In this document: one piece after another, positions 47,938 through 59,589 of the stretch
How positions within the stretch are numbered: the stretch's first letter is position 1
Layout: the number at the start of each line of letters is the position of its first letter
Made by a program: the position numbers and the translations under genes
Assembly (NCBI GenBank): GCA_028455995.1
Contig: JABELC010000004.1
Span: forward strand, 310,001 to 374,000
Length of the DNA stretch: 64,000 bases
Source: Scleromitrula shiraiana
Lineage: Eukaryota; Ascomycota; Leotiomycetes; Helotiales; Sclerotiniaceae
Direction: 5' to 3'
The notes under the pieces: model-generated
Told to the model about the DNA's origin: nothing
Seen by the model: the letters and a program-made list of their open reading frames with translations, nothing else
Database searches by the model: none

Positions 47938-49689
47938 AATTTCATTATCTTCGAAGAATCCGATCTTTGGTTTCGCCAATCTTCGGGGAGGAGTCGGGGA
48001 GGAGTCGGGGGAAGGGAGGGAGGGAAGGAGGGATGGTCACTGGTGTACTGTAGATTGGATCAAGGGCGTGCTTGAGAGGGTTTCCAGAGTATGTATGTAT
48101 GTATGTATGTAGTATGTATGTTGGTTGGTTTTCTTTTAAAAAAAAGTAATTAAAAATTAAAACATTGATTCGAAATGGTAGAAGAGGGGGGGGGAGGGGG
48201 ATTCCAAGGGTTCAAATGATTCGAGATTTCGTCCTTCCTATAATAGATGCTCTCTACTTTTCTTCTTCCTGATTTGTATAGAACTAGGTAATTTCATTCA
48301 ATCGATGCACCTGGACACGCTTTGGTTGCGCAAATCAATGCGGTGCTTATTAGTCTGTGATGTTGTGATTCTTATAAACTTTGTAAACTTTGTAAACTGT
48401 AAACTTTGTAAACTTGTACTGGTATCCTTGGTAACCTCTGAAGTTATTCTTTCCACTTTGTAGTAGTACTACATATGTACACTAGAGGTACTTGATAATA
48501 CAACTTGGACAAGATTAGCTAGACAAGAGAAACGGCACGGTAGTGACGGGAACACAGATAGCTCAAGGAGAGAAGAGGCGGGTAGAGAGGCGGGTGGAGA
48601 GGCGGGCCGGATTCAATTTGGTCAAGACCGGTGCTTCCCTTCCTTATTTTGGATGTGAAACGTAGAAGCTGGAGTCTCGAGCGTAAGTAACATTTAGATA
48701 TCTTTATACTGTACTTCGTATGTATTTCGTATTTCGTATTTCGTACTTCGTACTTCGTATTTGTTAACAATGCTGAGTTGATATTGATCTTCTTATATCC
48801 ACGAGACAAAATCACATTGAACGCTATTATGTTGTGTTGTGTTGTGTTATTTTATTTTATTTTATATTATGAGTTATCAGTTGTGATGATAGTTTATTAG
48901 TAACCTTAACCTTCTTCTCACGCGTCAATAAAACCCACTCTCATCTCGCTTTCCATTCCTTCTATCCCTTCTATCCCTTCTATCCCTCTTAGGATTCCAA
49001 TCAACAACTTCGACACGTAAAATCTCGGAGAATACTTTAGGAAGTATATTATCTAGGTGATATAGATGTATTTTGCCTAAGAAGTACAATGCGCCTTCAA
49101 ATGGGAGGAGGTTAGGAAAAGATGAGTCGGCGAATAAGGAATATCTTCTTCTCGGTGTATCCAAGTACAGTATGTATGTATGTATGTATGTATCTACTTA
49201 CTACATGTGGGTTGTACATTCTATAGCTACTAGCTAAGTAATAAGTAATGTAGTACGACGAACTCAACACTCTTAGAATTTGGATTAAAAGTCCTTGTCC
49301 ATTCACTCAATGAGTGAATGAATAAACATAATTAATCTGCAGTCAGATTCCGAGTCTATAGGTACATTTTACTGACTAGAACAATAATAAGTAATAAGTA
49401 AATATCAATCTCTCATCTATATAACCGACCATTCCTTCGCATCTCAAATCTAATCCCTATATTATGGCGAAAACGCTCTGTTGTGAAACTGGTATCTGAA
49501 TGACATATCAAGTGGTGTACAGCGATACGCAGATCTGCATATATAGATTGATCTTGATCTCAATTCTCGACTTCTTTCCTTCCAAGTGTCAAACGACTCG
49601 GAAACGATTTGAAAATATACAAATCTCATTCATCTAATATCTAGAAGAATGTACCAAGTGATGCGCAATGAGAATATGGTAAATCTCCA

Positions 49690-49970
49690 AATCAATCTGA
49701 ATGCTCGAATTAATATAAATATTCAAATTAATGTAAATATTTAAATTAATATAAACATTCAAATCAATATAAATATTTAAATTAATATAAACTTCAATAT
49801 TCAAATCAATATAAATGTTTACTACTAGTAAATCAATATAAATATTCAAATTAATATAAATACCATTACTAGTATTATTCAAATTACTAATATAAACTTG
49901 AAATATTCAAGTTTAAATTACTAGTAATATAAATATTCAAATCAATATAAATATTTAAATTAATATAACT
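49690..49970. repeat. 18-nt AT-rich minisatellite, block A
   Basis: Degenerate tandem copies of the unit TTAATATAAATATTCAAA, period 18, with TCAATATAAATATT and short CTAGTA insertions. About fourteen copies. Confidence 0.65.
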
Positions 49971-50329
49971 AAATATCAGCCTGAGGTAGCCATTCTTTCA
50001 AGAGATTCCAGTTATTAAACTTCGCTGTAGATTTTGCATCACTATTCAACCTAGCGAGCTGGATTCGTTTCTTACTTAATCGAACTTCTAATATACACTT
50101 TATTCAATAATGCTTGTTTTTCTAGATCCATAATATTCTCTAAACAAAAATAATCCTCAATCTTTATTAATCATAATATAACATCTTCTTTGCTATCTGA
50201 GAAAATTGATGGTGACTTTGTTCTAGGCTTTTTCTAGGATGATCTCGCGTGGGATTGGGCCTGTTGGTTAGTAAAGCTCATAGTGGGTAGGCCTCGAATT
50301 CCCATGGGCAGTGGGCGCGTTGATCGTCA

Positions 50330-50470
50330 ATATTTAAATTAATATAAAAATTTAAATGAATATGAAAATTTAAATTAATATGAAAATACAAATTAATATG
50401 AAAATTTAAATTAATATGAAAATTTAAATCAATATACTAGTAAATATTCAAATCAATATAAATATTCAAT
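50330..50470. repeat. 18-nt AT-rich minisatellite, block B
   Basis: Seven to eight copies of a related unit, TTAAATTAATATGAAAAT, period 18, ending in copies of block A type. About 360 bp of ordinary sequence separates the blocks. Confidence 0.65.
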
Positions 50471-51240
50471 CAGGATTTATGATTTCTACCTCTTCCCAAA
50501 TATCAATCGATCACTTTCTCGATACTAACTACTAGTAGTCTACTTAAAATCACAGATATCTATCTAGTACTCGTAAACATCATTCAAAAATCTTAAATCT
50601 AGTAGTATTACTATTAGGTTTATTGGCGCTTAAGTTATTATTATTATTATTATTCTCATTGATACGGAGTGTACTAGTAGGTGTAGATAGATACGAAGAA
50701 AAAACATCTAATCTGTACTACTACTAGTAACTTGAAATTAAGATTTTCAATACTCAGTATCCATATCCATATCGTATATAAATAAACATTCCCAACAAAT
50801 CAACAAATCAATAAATAAACAAACCAATAAACAAACCAATCAATCAATAATAAGTTTAAAAACATTTGAAAGACCATATCAACAACAGAAATCCAAAATA
50901 TATTGAAATATTTCTTATTACTTATCACTTATCACTTACTCAATAAGATCAAACAGCTCTTAGAAAATAAAATCGCCCCCCCTCTACAACCGATACAGTT
51001 TCAACCCATACAGTACAGTCAGTATACTCCAACCAACCAACCAACCAACCACACACAGCCCAGGCAAAATATCCTCTCCTCGGTATATACGAACCCCAAG
51101 CCATTATAACAAGTCATCCTAACAAGTAACGGTGTGCGTTTGCCTTATTTAATATACTAATAACTAGTATTCTCGATATTGGTAATTCCCATTTTCTAAT
51201 CCTAGTGACTCTATGTTTGATTTGAAGAATGCCTGTATAG

Positions 51241-51308
51241 TATGTATGTATGTATGTATGTATGTATGTATGTATGTATGTATGTATGTATGTATGTATG
51301 TATGTATG
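51241..51308. repeat. (TATG)17 microsatellite
   Basis: Seventeen perfect tandem copies, the longest pure tetranucleotide array in the window. Confidence 0.95.
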
Positions 51309-52022
51309 ACTATGCTTCCTCTTGATATATTGAATTTCAGATGAGATGAGATGAGATGGGATGAGATGGGAGGAGATGGAAAAGCTACGATAGGTGTATC
51401 TATCTATCTATCTTGCTTCTTCTTCCAGTCTTTTGATCGAGGATTGGTCTTGGTTCGAATGGACTGGTGAGAAATATGTATTGGTTTAAGCTCGGGTTGG
51501 GGTTCAAGTTCAGTTCAGTTCAATTCAATTCAGTTCAATTCAACTACTTATAGATGGATAAAAATAATTATCTGACATCATTCATGCATGCATGCATGCA
51601 TGCATCCATCCATCTATGCGTCCATTCCGTTCGTCTTTCTTAGGTATATTATCTCATCTCATCTTATCTCAAATCATATCATCTCATATCATATCATATC
51701 ATATTTCTTCATCCATCTATCCATGCATCCATGCATCCATCTCATTCCACAGATTGTCTCTTCCTTCCATCTCATCGATCGTGATATCATCCATCCATCT
51801 ATCTATCTATCAATCCCATATCAACCCTAGATATCCATCCATCCATCCATCCTACACCTACCATCCCATCCCATCCCAGCCCACCATATCATATCATATC
51901 ATATCATACTAATCCATATGCATGCATTCCATTCCAGTTTTCTTTTGCCTTGCCTTGCCTTGCCTTGCCTTGTCTTCCCTTCCCCTTCCTCTCCATTCCA
52001 TCTTCTCCATACCCCTCAACCC

Positions 52023-52074
52023 CATCCATCCATCCATCCATCCATCCATCCATCCATCCATCCATCCATCCATC
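52023..52074. repeat. (CATC)n microsatellite
   Basis: About thirteen copies of CATC. Shorter arrays follow: CACACC at 52160-52185, GACA/GATA at 52245-52310, CATC near 52395-52425, CAAC near 52475, GACA at 52500-52530, CCAG at 52600-52620, GAC/GAT trinucleotides at 52700-52770, GCAT near 52870 and GAACA near 52905-52955. Confidence 0.9.
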
Positions 52075-52497
52075 TATACATTATAAATGATGAAAAAATG
52101 ATATAACAAGTATGTACGTACATACATACATACGTACATACAAAGTACAATCCCCCCCCCCACACCCACACCCACACCCACACCCCCCAAGCCGAAACCA
52201 CACCCACAAATCAAGACCAATCGACTCCACAACTGCGTACACGATAGACAGACAGATAGACAGACAGATTGATAGACAGACAGACAGACAGATAGATATA
52301 TAGATAGATAGATATATATATACTATTCCCCCATCCACGCTCTCAAATCTAATAATCCAAGAGAGAACACTCTATGCTATGATGGAAACCCATTCATCCA
52401 TCCATCCATCCATCCATTCATCCGTTCATCCATCAGTCATCATATTCATTTATATGTAAATAAATATGTAACCAACCAACCAACCAACCGATCTAGC

Positions 52498-52529
<32 letters not shown>

Positions 52530-52830
52530 GCCAGGCCCCAAAAGATATACTACTGCATGCATGCATGCATGAATGCATGTATATTCTCAGGTATATCAAG
52601 CCAGCCAGCCAGCCAGCCAGCCATAAAACCCCCACCCATACCATAATCTCCGAACCAACCCAGCTCGAAGCAGCATCACCAAACAAAAATGTGGCTTAGA
52701 AAAGACGACGACGACGACGATGATGATGATGAGAATGATGAGAATGATGAAGATGATGATGATGACAAAGATGAAGGAAATCGCTCAAAAAGTGCCGTGT
52801 CAAGCTGCCAAGTCATCCCAGCTACTCATT

Positions 52831-52864
<34 letters not shown>

Positions 52865-53145
52865 ATTACATGCATGCATGCATGCATCCATCCATCCAGA
52901 CAACAGAACAGAACAGAACGGAACAGAACGGAGTAGAGCAGAAGAGAACGGAACAGAAATAAATCGGCAACGCTATGCCCGCACACATTAAAACAGCTTG
53001 CTCAAGTAAATTAAGTAATAAAATTGTAAAGTTGAGTATGATTTCATGTTAATGCGGTAGGTAGTAAGTAGTATAGAAGTAAAAAGAAAGAAACGCCGCG
53101 CAATGTATGCAAGCAAAAGGATTGAAGTCGGGTATTTAGGAAAAT

Positions 53146-56100
53146 TTACGTCTGCGGCTGTGACTGCGGCTGCGACTGCGCCGATTTCTTCATCAAAGTT
53201 CCTGGGAATTCTGCCGGATTGGAAGAGGAATCTGGATCTAATAGATTACTCATAGCTTTACTCAATGCCTTGAAGTCCACCGGTTTCGTAACGTAGCTGT
53301 TGAAGCCGGCCTGAATGCATTTCTCGAGAACATCGGCCATGACGTTTGCTGACAGTGCAATGATTGGCATTTTGGAATGGGAACCTTTTTCTTCCCATTC
53401 GCGGATTTCTCGGCAGGTTTGGTAGCCGTCTTTTCGGGGCATGTGAAGATCACACTGTGGGATGTTGTTAGTAATCTGATATGATGAGTTGGTGTTGGAG
53501 GGAAAAGATCTTACCAATATCAAAGAGTAGAAACTGTGGGGTTTGGCAAATACTTTTTCCGTGCATTCAACACCATCCAAAGCTAATTCGACAGCAATAC
53601 CAACTTTGCTCAGGAACTTCAAGAGCACCTTTTGATTAACCAAGTTATCTTCCACCAGTAGAATCTTAAGACCTTTGTTGCCAAGACGTTGACCAACATC
53701 CAGATAATGTTGCTTCTGACTTGCGACTTGTTGTTGAGCGCTAGATCGATTACGATCCGTACTAAGGTCCCTTTCTTTATCTGGATCAAATATGACAGCA
53801 AATCTAGAAGGCTTGACAGGCTTGTAGATGAACGTGACGCGATTATCTTGGGCGAGTTGATCGTAATCGTATGCCGTGGCCATTTTAATAACTTCTTGTC
53901 GCTGTACGGGATCTGATAGAACAACGATCGATGTCTGAGGCAGCATCACCGACATTATTATCTGGTCAATCAACTGAACTATTTCTTCGGCAGATCCAAG
54001 ATTCAGAACAATATGCGTGAAGTGAACAGGATCATCTCCCGTGATAAGATTTCGGGCTTCCTCAACACTCGCAAGTGGGGTAATCTGATGCGGAACATCT
54101 TTTGACAACGTAATCTCAATGTGCTGCGTAGTAGCCTCTCTACTATGAGTCTGGGGACAGATGAGTAGAATGGAGTACATTGGAGGCCGAAAGTGTTTCA
54201 GGTCACCTATAGATGATCCTGGTGGTGAGCTAACTTTTTGTGGGGCATAAGCTGGTGTTGGGGTTGTATTTTGTGAAACCTGTGAACTTGATGGAGATAG
54301 AGGTGGTGAATGTTTCTCTGGAATCTCCAGTTTCATTTCAGACAGATCAGGATTGCTAGCTTGGGCTGCTTCGCTAAAGTGTACTAGGCTCTGAGCAACT
54401 GAAGATCCTGATGACCGTTCTGATACGAGTGAACGAAGAGAGCGGATGGATGGTTCTGAACTGGCCGATGATCCAACAGGTAAAGAGTCCATGCTAGATT
54501 CAGTTTTAGGACTGTCTGTAACAGCAGGCGAATGTAATAATCTACTAGCCAAAACCGGATTATGACTCAGTTGCCTCGAAGACATCGTAGATATCTCTGT
54601 AGGAGCCACAGATGGAGTGGATGACACCTTTGTCAATTGAGGTGTAGCAAGTGGCTCTGGATGGTCTTCAGTAGTTGGCAACCCAAACTTGGCGGTAAAG
54701 GTAAAAGTAGATCCTTTGCCAGGAACCGCAGTTCCCTGCATCTTTCCGCCATGAAGCTCGACGAGTTGTCTAGATATCACTAATCCCAATCCACTTCCAC
54801 CATGCTGTCTTGTACTGCTACCATCAATCTGACTGAAAGGTTTGAAGATAAGGTCCGCCTCCTCCTTCGAAAATCCTCTTCCAGTATCCACAATAGAATA
54901 CTCTAGCATAATTTCATTATCCCCTGCCGAAGAATCTTCTTCGGTATAAACTCTACATCGACTGAAAACCTCTCCAACAGTTGTAAACTTGATGGCATTT
55001 CCAATCACGTTGAGTAGTACTTGTCGGATACGGAACTTATCCCCCTTAACCATCTCAGGAACATCAACCTCAACCACGTAATTGAGTTCTAGACGTTTGG
55101 TAATTGCCATGGTAGATACCATTTCATTGACTTCCTCCACCAAAGAACGGGTGTGAAACCATTCATAAGATAATTTCATCATACCTGCATCTACTTTGGA
55201 AAGGTCTAAAATGTCATTGATGATATTGAGAAGACTGCTTGCACTTGACTGAATCGTATTGGTGTAATCAAGTTGTTCATCGTTAAGTATAGTGTCTTGA
55301 AGAAAGCTTACCATACCCGAGATGCCTATGAGTGGAGTTCGAATCTCGTGAGACATATTGCTCAAGAATTTGCCCTTGGATTCCATAGCTTCTTTAAGCT
55401 TTGTCTCGAGTAGCTTGTGATCGTTGATGTCGGTGCAGGCGCCGAACCAAGATCCATCTCCACTCCCAAGGTTAATGTTGTCAACTTCGACACATCTTAC
55501 AAGATGCCAACGATATTCTCCAGTCTTCGACCTCAATCTGACCTCCGTGGTATAAGACAACCTTCCATTACTGTCTGTCGCTATCTTGATCACACCAGTC
55601 CTTGCCAATTCAGACAAATCAGCGGTAGCAAATTCGTACATAGAGTTACTACTTGAGCTGTTATTTCTCGATAGAGTTTGATGGATACCTTTGACTGTGA
55701 TTTCGGTTGGTGCCTCTGATTGACCTGATTTTCCGCCCGAAGAAGCGGAGGATGGGTTCCTGGTTGGCTCGCCAGGTTTCTTTGGCCTCTGCGGTAAGGG
55801 CGTCATTGGTCTGTCGATCGGTATTTGACATTTCGCAAGATCCTCTGGATGTACATAATCCATAAATCCCAGCCCAAGCGCATCGTTAAAATCCTGTCCT
55901 GTGTATGACAACCATTGCTCATTTGCGAATGTTACGCCCTCATCCTCGGTAGCGGCGAAAATTATCTGAGGAATTAAATTTGCTAATTGTCTATGCTTGG
56001 CCTCGGAAGCTTCAATTTCCTCCTGGCGAGCGGCCTTGACCTCTGCAATATGCTGATCGTGTATATCCATATGTGATCCATACCATTGGACTACAACGCC

Positions 56101-59100
56101 TCTTATATCTCGAGAACCTACAGCCCTAGTATAGAACCATCGATAGCTACCATCGAAGCGTTTGATGCGAACCTGCATGGAGAACTGCTCTCCTGTCTTC
56201 ACTGCGTGAGTCCAGGCTTTCAGATATTCTTCTCTCTCATCAGGATGAATGCTACCCCAAGGATCCTGATACAACTCGGATACGGTCTGGCCACGATACG
56301 TTAGATACCTACTGTTAACCCAGACGATCTCTCCTGTCTGTGGCAGAGCGACGAATACATGAGCGGGTAATGACTCAAGCATTAGGCCTTTTAGTCGGTC
56401 AGATGGAGGTGGCATATCTGTAGGTACAGTTAATGAGCCTTGTCGAGATTGAGGTTTGGAGACAGGAGGTGCCTTGATGGCCGGAGTGGATGTTGTTGAT
56501 AAGGATTGGAATGTTGCACCAAAGTCGGCGCCATAAGAATGTAAAAGTGTATGTTGGCGATCAGTCTTTCCTGTGCCATGTGAGGCTGCTCTAATTGCTT
56601 GATGGCGTCGGGCTGAATCATGGAGGTTGTTATGAGGTGCATTAGGGTCTTGAGGTTCGGATGGATCATCGATAGGTTCCTTCGACGGACGGCGGGGGCG
56701 ATTCTCTTGTTTGGTTGTGGGTTGAGCATCAGCAATGTCGGTTTTGTTCTTAGTCAAGTCTTCAGTAGAATCTATTGGAGACATTTCCATTCCTGCCGAC
56801 CGCTCCTCAACATGGCTTCGAGGAGGCTGTGATCGTGATTCATTAGAAGAGCTTTCCTTGGAGGACTTTCGTACACCAGCGATACTAGTAGCTGATCCTG
56901 TTTCCATACGCGTCATGGTGGGTCGTGATCTTGAGCTGAAATAACTCTCAGTAGTAACGAACCCAGGGCTTCCACCAGCAGATTTTCTGTCCATCGTGAA
57001 ACCCACGCTACTGGGGTCCCATCCTGGTGTACCGCTTGGGGATGCATTAGCGCTCCTAGATACTCCCGAGTAATCACTAGGGCTTGTGATACTTCCTCCT
57101 GTTGATTCATGAGCCATTTCTTCTTCGGTCGGTGAGTAGGACACATTACCACTCATAGTTGTCGGTTGTTCATGTGTAGGGCGACCCCCATGAGCAATAG
57201 CACCAAAGCCAGTCGTATGGGGACGCTTTCGCGATAGACCTGCAACCTCTTTCTCGAGATTGGAATAGTGTCTACAGAGAGAAAACGAAGTAGCCATATG
57301 CGGCGAAAGATGCTCTAAGGAGTGTCTGAGATTAGAAGGGTAAGGTATGACAGGGCTGAGGATCGAAAGGATTGCAATGGGAGTTCGCTTTTCTTTGACT
57401 TGATCAGCTCCCTGTGGCTTAGAAGAGTCAGGATATTTTGGCAACTGGTCAATTCCTTTGCTCTTTCCTGCAGATTTTGATTCCATAGCTGCAGTGTCCA
57501 AGCGGAACGATTGAACAGGTTTGGATAAAAGAGGATGAGTTAAGGGGATGTGTAAAACAGTCCAAGATCTATCAACTCCAATAGCTTCGACTTGTTGCAT
57601 CTTAGAGTAATCTTGGGGGGTATGATTTGGATTAAAAGTTTCTTCGTCAAGTGTTGGGTCTGCAAAAAAGGGATTTTCTGCCGTTTCTGAGCGAACAGCG
57701 GGCGACGGAGCTGGTGATTGTGACCATGGTGATGGAGGAGCCTGCTCATACTCTTCATACCGTTGGATTGGCAGAGGCGGCTCGCCTTGAGCCTGTGAAC
57801 CTATCTTCCCCTTTTCACTTGATTGATGACGAAAGCTTCGGCTTGATCGTTTAGTTTGTTTAGTTCCAAAAATCGATGACCCTCGAGGGTTAATTTCCGA
57901 AGTTTTCATTTTCTTCGTTCTTTCCGGCGAGTCCCTTTTATTGTTTTGTGGCATTGGCTTACTTCCAATATTCTTATCCTCTGCCGTTGGATCATTCAAA
58001 TATGGATAATCGCGTGTCAAGGCAATGACCTTACCTCTCTCTAAAATTCGCAGAACTCCACTGCTGTCGATTAATGGATCAGCTTCATAGTCTAAACCCT
58101 GTAATACAGGAAACACCCTTCCGCGGACATCTCTGCTCGATGTCTCCGTAGTCTCCCAACTTGCAGGCTTCGCTTGTTCAAATTGCAAATGATTCTCTAA
58201 AGCTTGCAGACTCAATTGCGCATTCTTTAACGTTGCGGTTCGAGGTGGTTGATCCGGTCGACCTGAAAAATAACTCTTCGACCGAGTGAGGGGTGATGGT
58301 CTAGCGGCGGCGGCTCTAGCGGCCTCAGAAAATGTCGTTGGATCTCTTTTCGTTGATTCGTAGGCAGTAAAAGAATGCCGCGTTGCAATTCCAGGACGAG
58401 ATGGATTAGATATTGGTGGAGAATCATCAGCCATTGTCCCTTCGGAATTTGAAGTTTCATTTGTATCACCGCTGCTAGGCATAAAGCTGTTCCCTTGACT
58501 AAGATATGCCAAACTGAATTCATCTTCCTCTGCTGCATTGAATGTTGCTTTCTGTCCCCATGGTACGTTTTCAATATCAGTCGAGTCCGCTGGCACAGAT
58601 AAAGTTACTCTGTCAGCCTTGTAAACATCTCGCATTATCTGGACAATGGTGGACCACCATGGATCAAGGCCAGGTTCAGCAGCAAGCATTAAACTAAGAT
58701 CATAGAGGTTTGGTGTTTCGAAATTCGGGTCGTCTCTTGAATGTTGAGAACCTGGTGGCTGGAAGTTCAACGTGGATGCTGGTGTTATGGGTCCAGAAAG
58801 TACATGGTCGTGTGGACCGTCATAGAATAAGCTACTAGCAAAGTTTGCTGGATTGACCGTAGGGGATAGTGCAGTGAATGGGCGGTGGCCAGAGTTGTAG
58901 CTGAGATTTCTGGGAGTTCTCATTGGCGGGAAGGGATACGAAGGAGTCCTTGCGCTTAATACGGCTGGTGTCTCTCCCCGAACAGTTCTTATGGATTCTG
59001 TTGACGCCGTTTCCATACCAGTTGGCAAGGGACTATCCGCGAATGCTGCATTTAGAGTTGGAGAAAGCGCTTCTTCGTGTATCGGAGAGACTCGAGTTTT

Positions 59101-59589
59101 TCCAGCAGTACTTGTGGGCTCATTATTGCCTCGTCCGTCCTTATCCTCTAACTGTTTGGCTAATCTCTCCCGGTGTTGATTCAGTTGCCATTGCGCATTC
59201 ATATTACGAAGACGTTCCACTTCCTCCGACATGTCAACCTGCGGCATCATTCCTAAACTCATGGGTCCCTCCGGACGATTTATCGAACCTGTCCTTCTTT
59301 CCCCATCGTCGTTCTCCGAATTATAGGATTTGGATGGACCGGCATCCGAGTCCTCGGTATCACTGGCCTTTTCCACGTCGCTTGAATTTAACGGTGCTTC
59401 TGCACCAACCGGGGTATCTGACATTGAATCCTTCGCCTTCGAAAAAGATGATCGACCGCTGTTTAATCCATGCTTATTTGAAGAGGTTGAATGTATCGAT
59501 GATCTATCACCACTTGACCGACGCGACCCAGATTCCCTCCTCGACTGGGGCGAAGATGATTTGTCGAGAGGAGATTTTGGAGGGGGCAT
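53146..59589 (-). CDS. Hybrid histidine kinase: PAS-PAS-HisKA-HATPase-receiver
   Basis: Two exons, 59589-53515 and 53454-53146; a 60-nt GTAAGA...CACAG intron inside the receiver keeps the frame open if retained, but removing it yields the canonical LILCDLHMPRKDG. Product 2127 aa. Start is the ATG at 59589; an upstream in-frame codon is TTG. Residues 1-about 1050 are mostly disordered, with a GAF-like segment around LDPWWSTIVQIMRDVYKADRV. PAS 1 is about 1065-1190 (VFVALPQTGEIVWVNSRY) and PAS 2 about 1205-1390 (IIFAATEDEGVTFANEQW). The phospho-accepting H1414 is in SHEIRTPL; the ATPase has the N box NVIGNAIKFT, VDTGRGF and the G box GGSGLGL. The receiver (about 1968-2095) has VEDN, D2027 and TKP. 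Such kinases feed a His-phosphotransfer protein and stress MAPK signalling. I did not assign it to one of the numbered fungal groups. Confidence 0.88.
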   Translation of the reverse strand: MPPPKSPLDKSSSPQSRRESGSRRSSGDRSSIHSTSSNKHGLNSGRSSFSKAKDSMSDTPVGAEAPLNSSDVEKASDTEDSDAGPSKSYNSENDDGERRTGSINRPEGPMSLGMMPQVDMSEEVERLRNMNAQWQLNQHRERLAKQLEDKDGRGNNEPTSTAGKTRVSPIHEEALSPTLNAAFADSPLPTGMETASTESIRTVRGETPAVLSARTPSYPFPPMRTPRNLSYNSGHRPFTALSPTVNPANFASSLFYDGPHDHVLSGPITPASTLNFQPPGSQHSRDDPNFETPNLYDLSLMLAAEPGLDPWWSTIVQIMRDVYKADRVTLSVPADSTDIENVPWGQKATFNAAEEDEFSLAYLSQGNSFMPSSGDTNETSNSEGTMADDSPPISNPSRPGIATRHSFTAYESTKRDPTTFSEAARAAAARPSPLTRSKSYFSGRPDQPPRTATLKNAQLSLQALENHLQFEQAKPASWETTETSSRDVRGRVFPVLQGLDYEADPLIDSSGVLRILERGKVIALTRDYPYLNDPTAEDKNIGSKPMPQNNKRDSPERTKKMKTSEINPRGSSIFGTKQTKRSSRSFRHQSSEKGKIGSQAQGEPPLPIQRYEEYEQAPPSPWSQSPAPSPAVRSETAENPFFADPTLDEETFNPNHTPQDYSKMQQVEAIGVDRSWTVLHIPLTHPLLSKPVQSFRLDTAAMESKSAGKSKGIDQLPKYPDSSKPQGADQVKEKRTPIAILSILSPVIPYPSNLRHSLEHLSPHMATSFSLCRHYSNLEKEVAGLSRKRPHTTGFGAIAHGGRPTHEQPTTMSGNVSYSPTEEEMAHESTGGSITSPSDYSGVSRSANASPSGTPGWDPSSVGFTMDRKSAGGSPGFVTTESYFSSRSRPTMTRMETGSATSIAGVRKSSKESSSNESRSQPPRSHVEERSAGMEMSPIDSTEDLTKNKTDIADAQPTTKQENRPRRPSKEPIDDPSEPQDPNAPHNNLHDSARRHQAIRAASHGTGKTDRQHTLLHSYGADFGATFQSLSTTSTPAIKAPPVSKPQSRQGSLTVPTDMPPPSDRLKGLMLESLPAHVFVALPQTGEIVWVNSRYLTYRGQTVSELYQDPWGSIHPDEREEYLKAWTHAVKTGEQFSMQVRIKRFDGSYRWFYTRAVGSRDIRGVVVQWYGSHMDIHDQHIAEVKAARQEEIEASEAKHRQLANLIPQIIFAATEDEGVTFANEQWLSYTGQDFNDALGLGFMDYVHPEDLAKCQIPIDRPMTPLPQRPKKPGEPTRNPSSASSGGKSGQSEAPTEITVKGIHQTLSRNNSSSSNSMYEFATADLSELARTGVIKIATDSNGRLSYTTEVRLRSKTGEYRWHLVRCVEVDNINLGSGDGSWFGACTDINDHKLLETKLKEAMESKGKFLSNMSHEIRTPLIGISGMVSFLQDTILNDEQLDYTNTIQSSASSLLNIINDILDLSKVDAGMMKLSYEWFHTRSLVEEVNEMVSTMAITKRLELNYVVEVDVPEMVKGDKFRIRQVLLNVIGNAIKFTTVGEVFSRCRVYTEEDSSAGDNEIMLEYSIVDTGRGFSKEEADLIFKPFSQIDGSSTRQHGGSGLGLVISRQLVELHGGKMQGTAVPGKGSTFTFTAKFGLPTTEDHPEPLATPQLTKVSSTPSVAPTEISTMSSRQLSHNPVLASRLLHSPAVTDSPKTESSMDSLPVGSSASSEPSIRSLRSLVSERSSGSSVAQSLVHFSEAAQASNPDLSEMKLEIPEKHSPPLSPSSSQVSQNTTPTPAYAPQKVSSPPGSSIGDLKHFRPPMYSILLICPQTHSREATTQHIEITLSKDVPHQITPLASVEEARNLITGDDPVHFTHIVLNLGSAEEIVQLIDQIIMSVMLPQTSIVVLSDPVQRQEVIKMATAYDYDQLAQDNRVTFIYKPVKPSRFAVIFDPDKERDLSTDRNRSSAQQQVASQKQHYLDVGQRLGNKGLKILLVEDNLVNQKVLLKFLSKVGIAVELALDGVECTEKVFAKPHSFYSLILVRSFPSNTNSSYQITNNIPQCDLHMPRKDGYQTCREIREWEEKGSHSKMPIIALSANVMADVLEKCIQAGFNSYVTKPVDFKALSKAMSNLLDPDSSSNPAEFPGTLMKKSAQSQPQSQPQT

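Larger units (their letters stand above)
47938..53145. other. Gene-free, repeat-rich 5.2 kb
   Basis: Between the TBC gene and the 3' end of the histidine-kinase gene no coding region can be supported. It contains a TATTTCG-like repeat near 48720-48760, CTATCCCTT copies near 48960-48985, two blocks of an 18-nt AT-rich minisatellite, TACTAGTA words at 50.5-50.75 kb, and from 51.2 kb many tetranucleotide arrays. A short frame at 48925-49164 (minus) is open but lacks an ATG. Confidence 0.6.

Noticed and set aside
48925..49164. 79-codon minus-strand frame
   Set aside because: The start of the frame is TTG, no ATG precedes the plausible part and the C-terminus is a translated repeat; at most a gene remnant.
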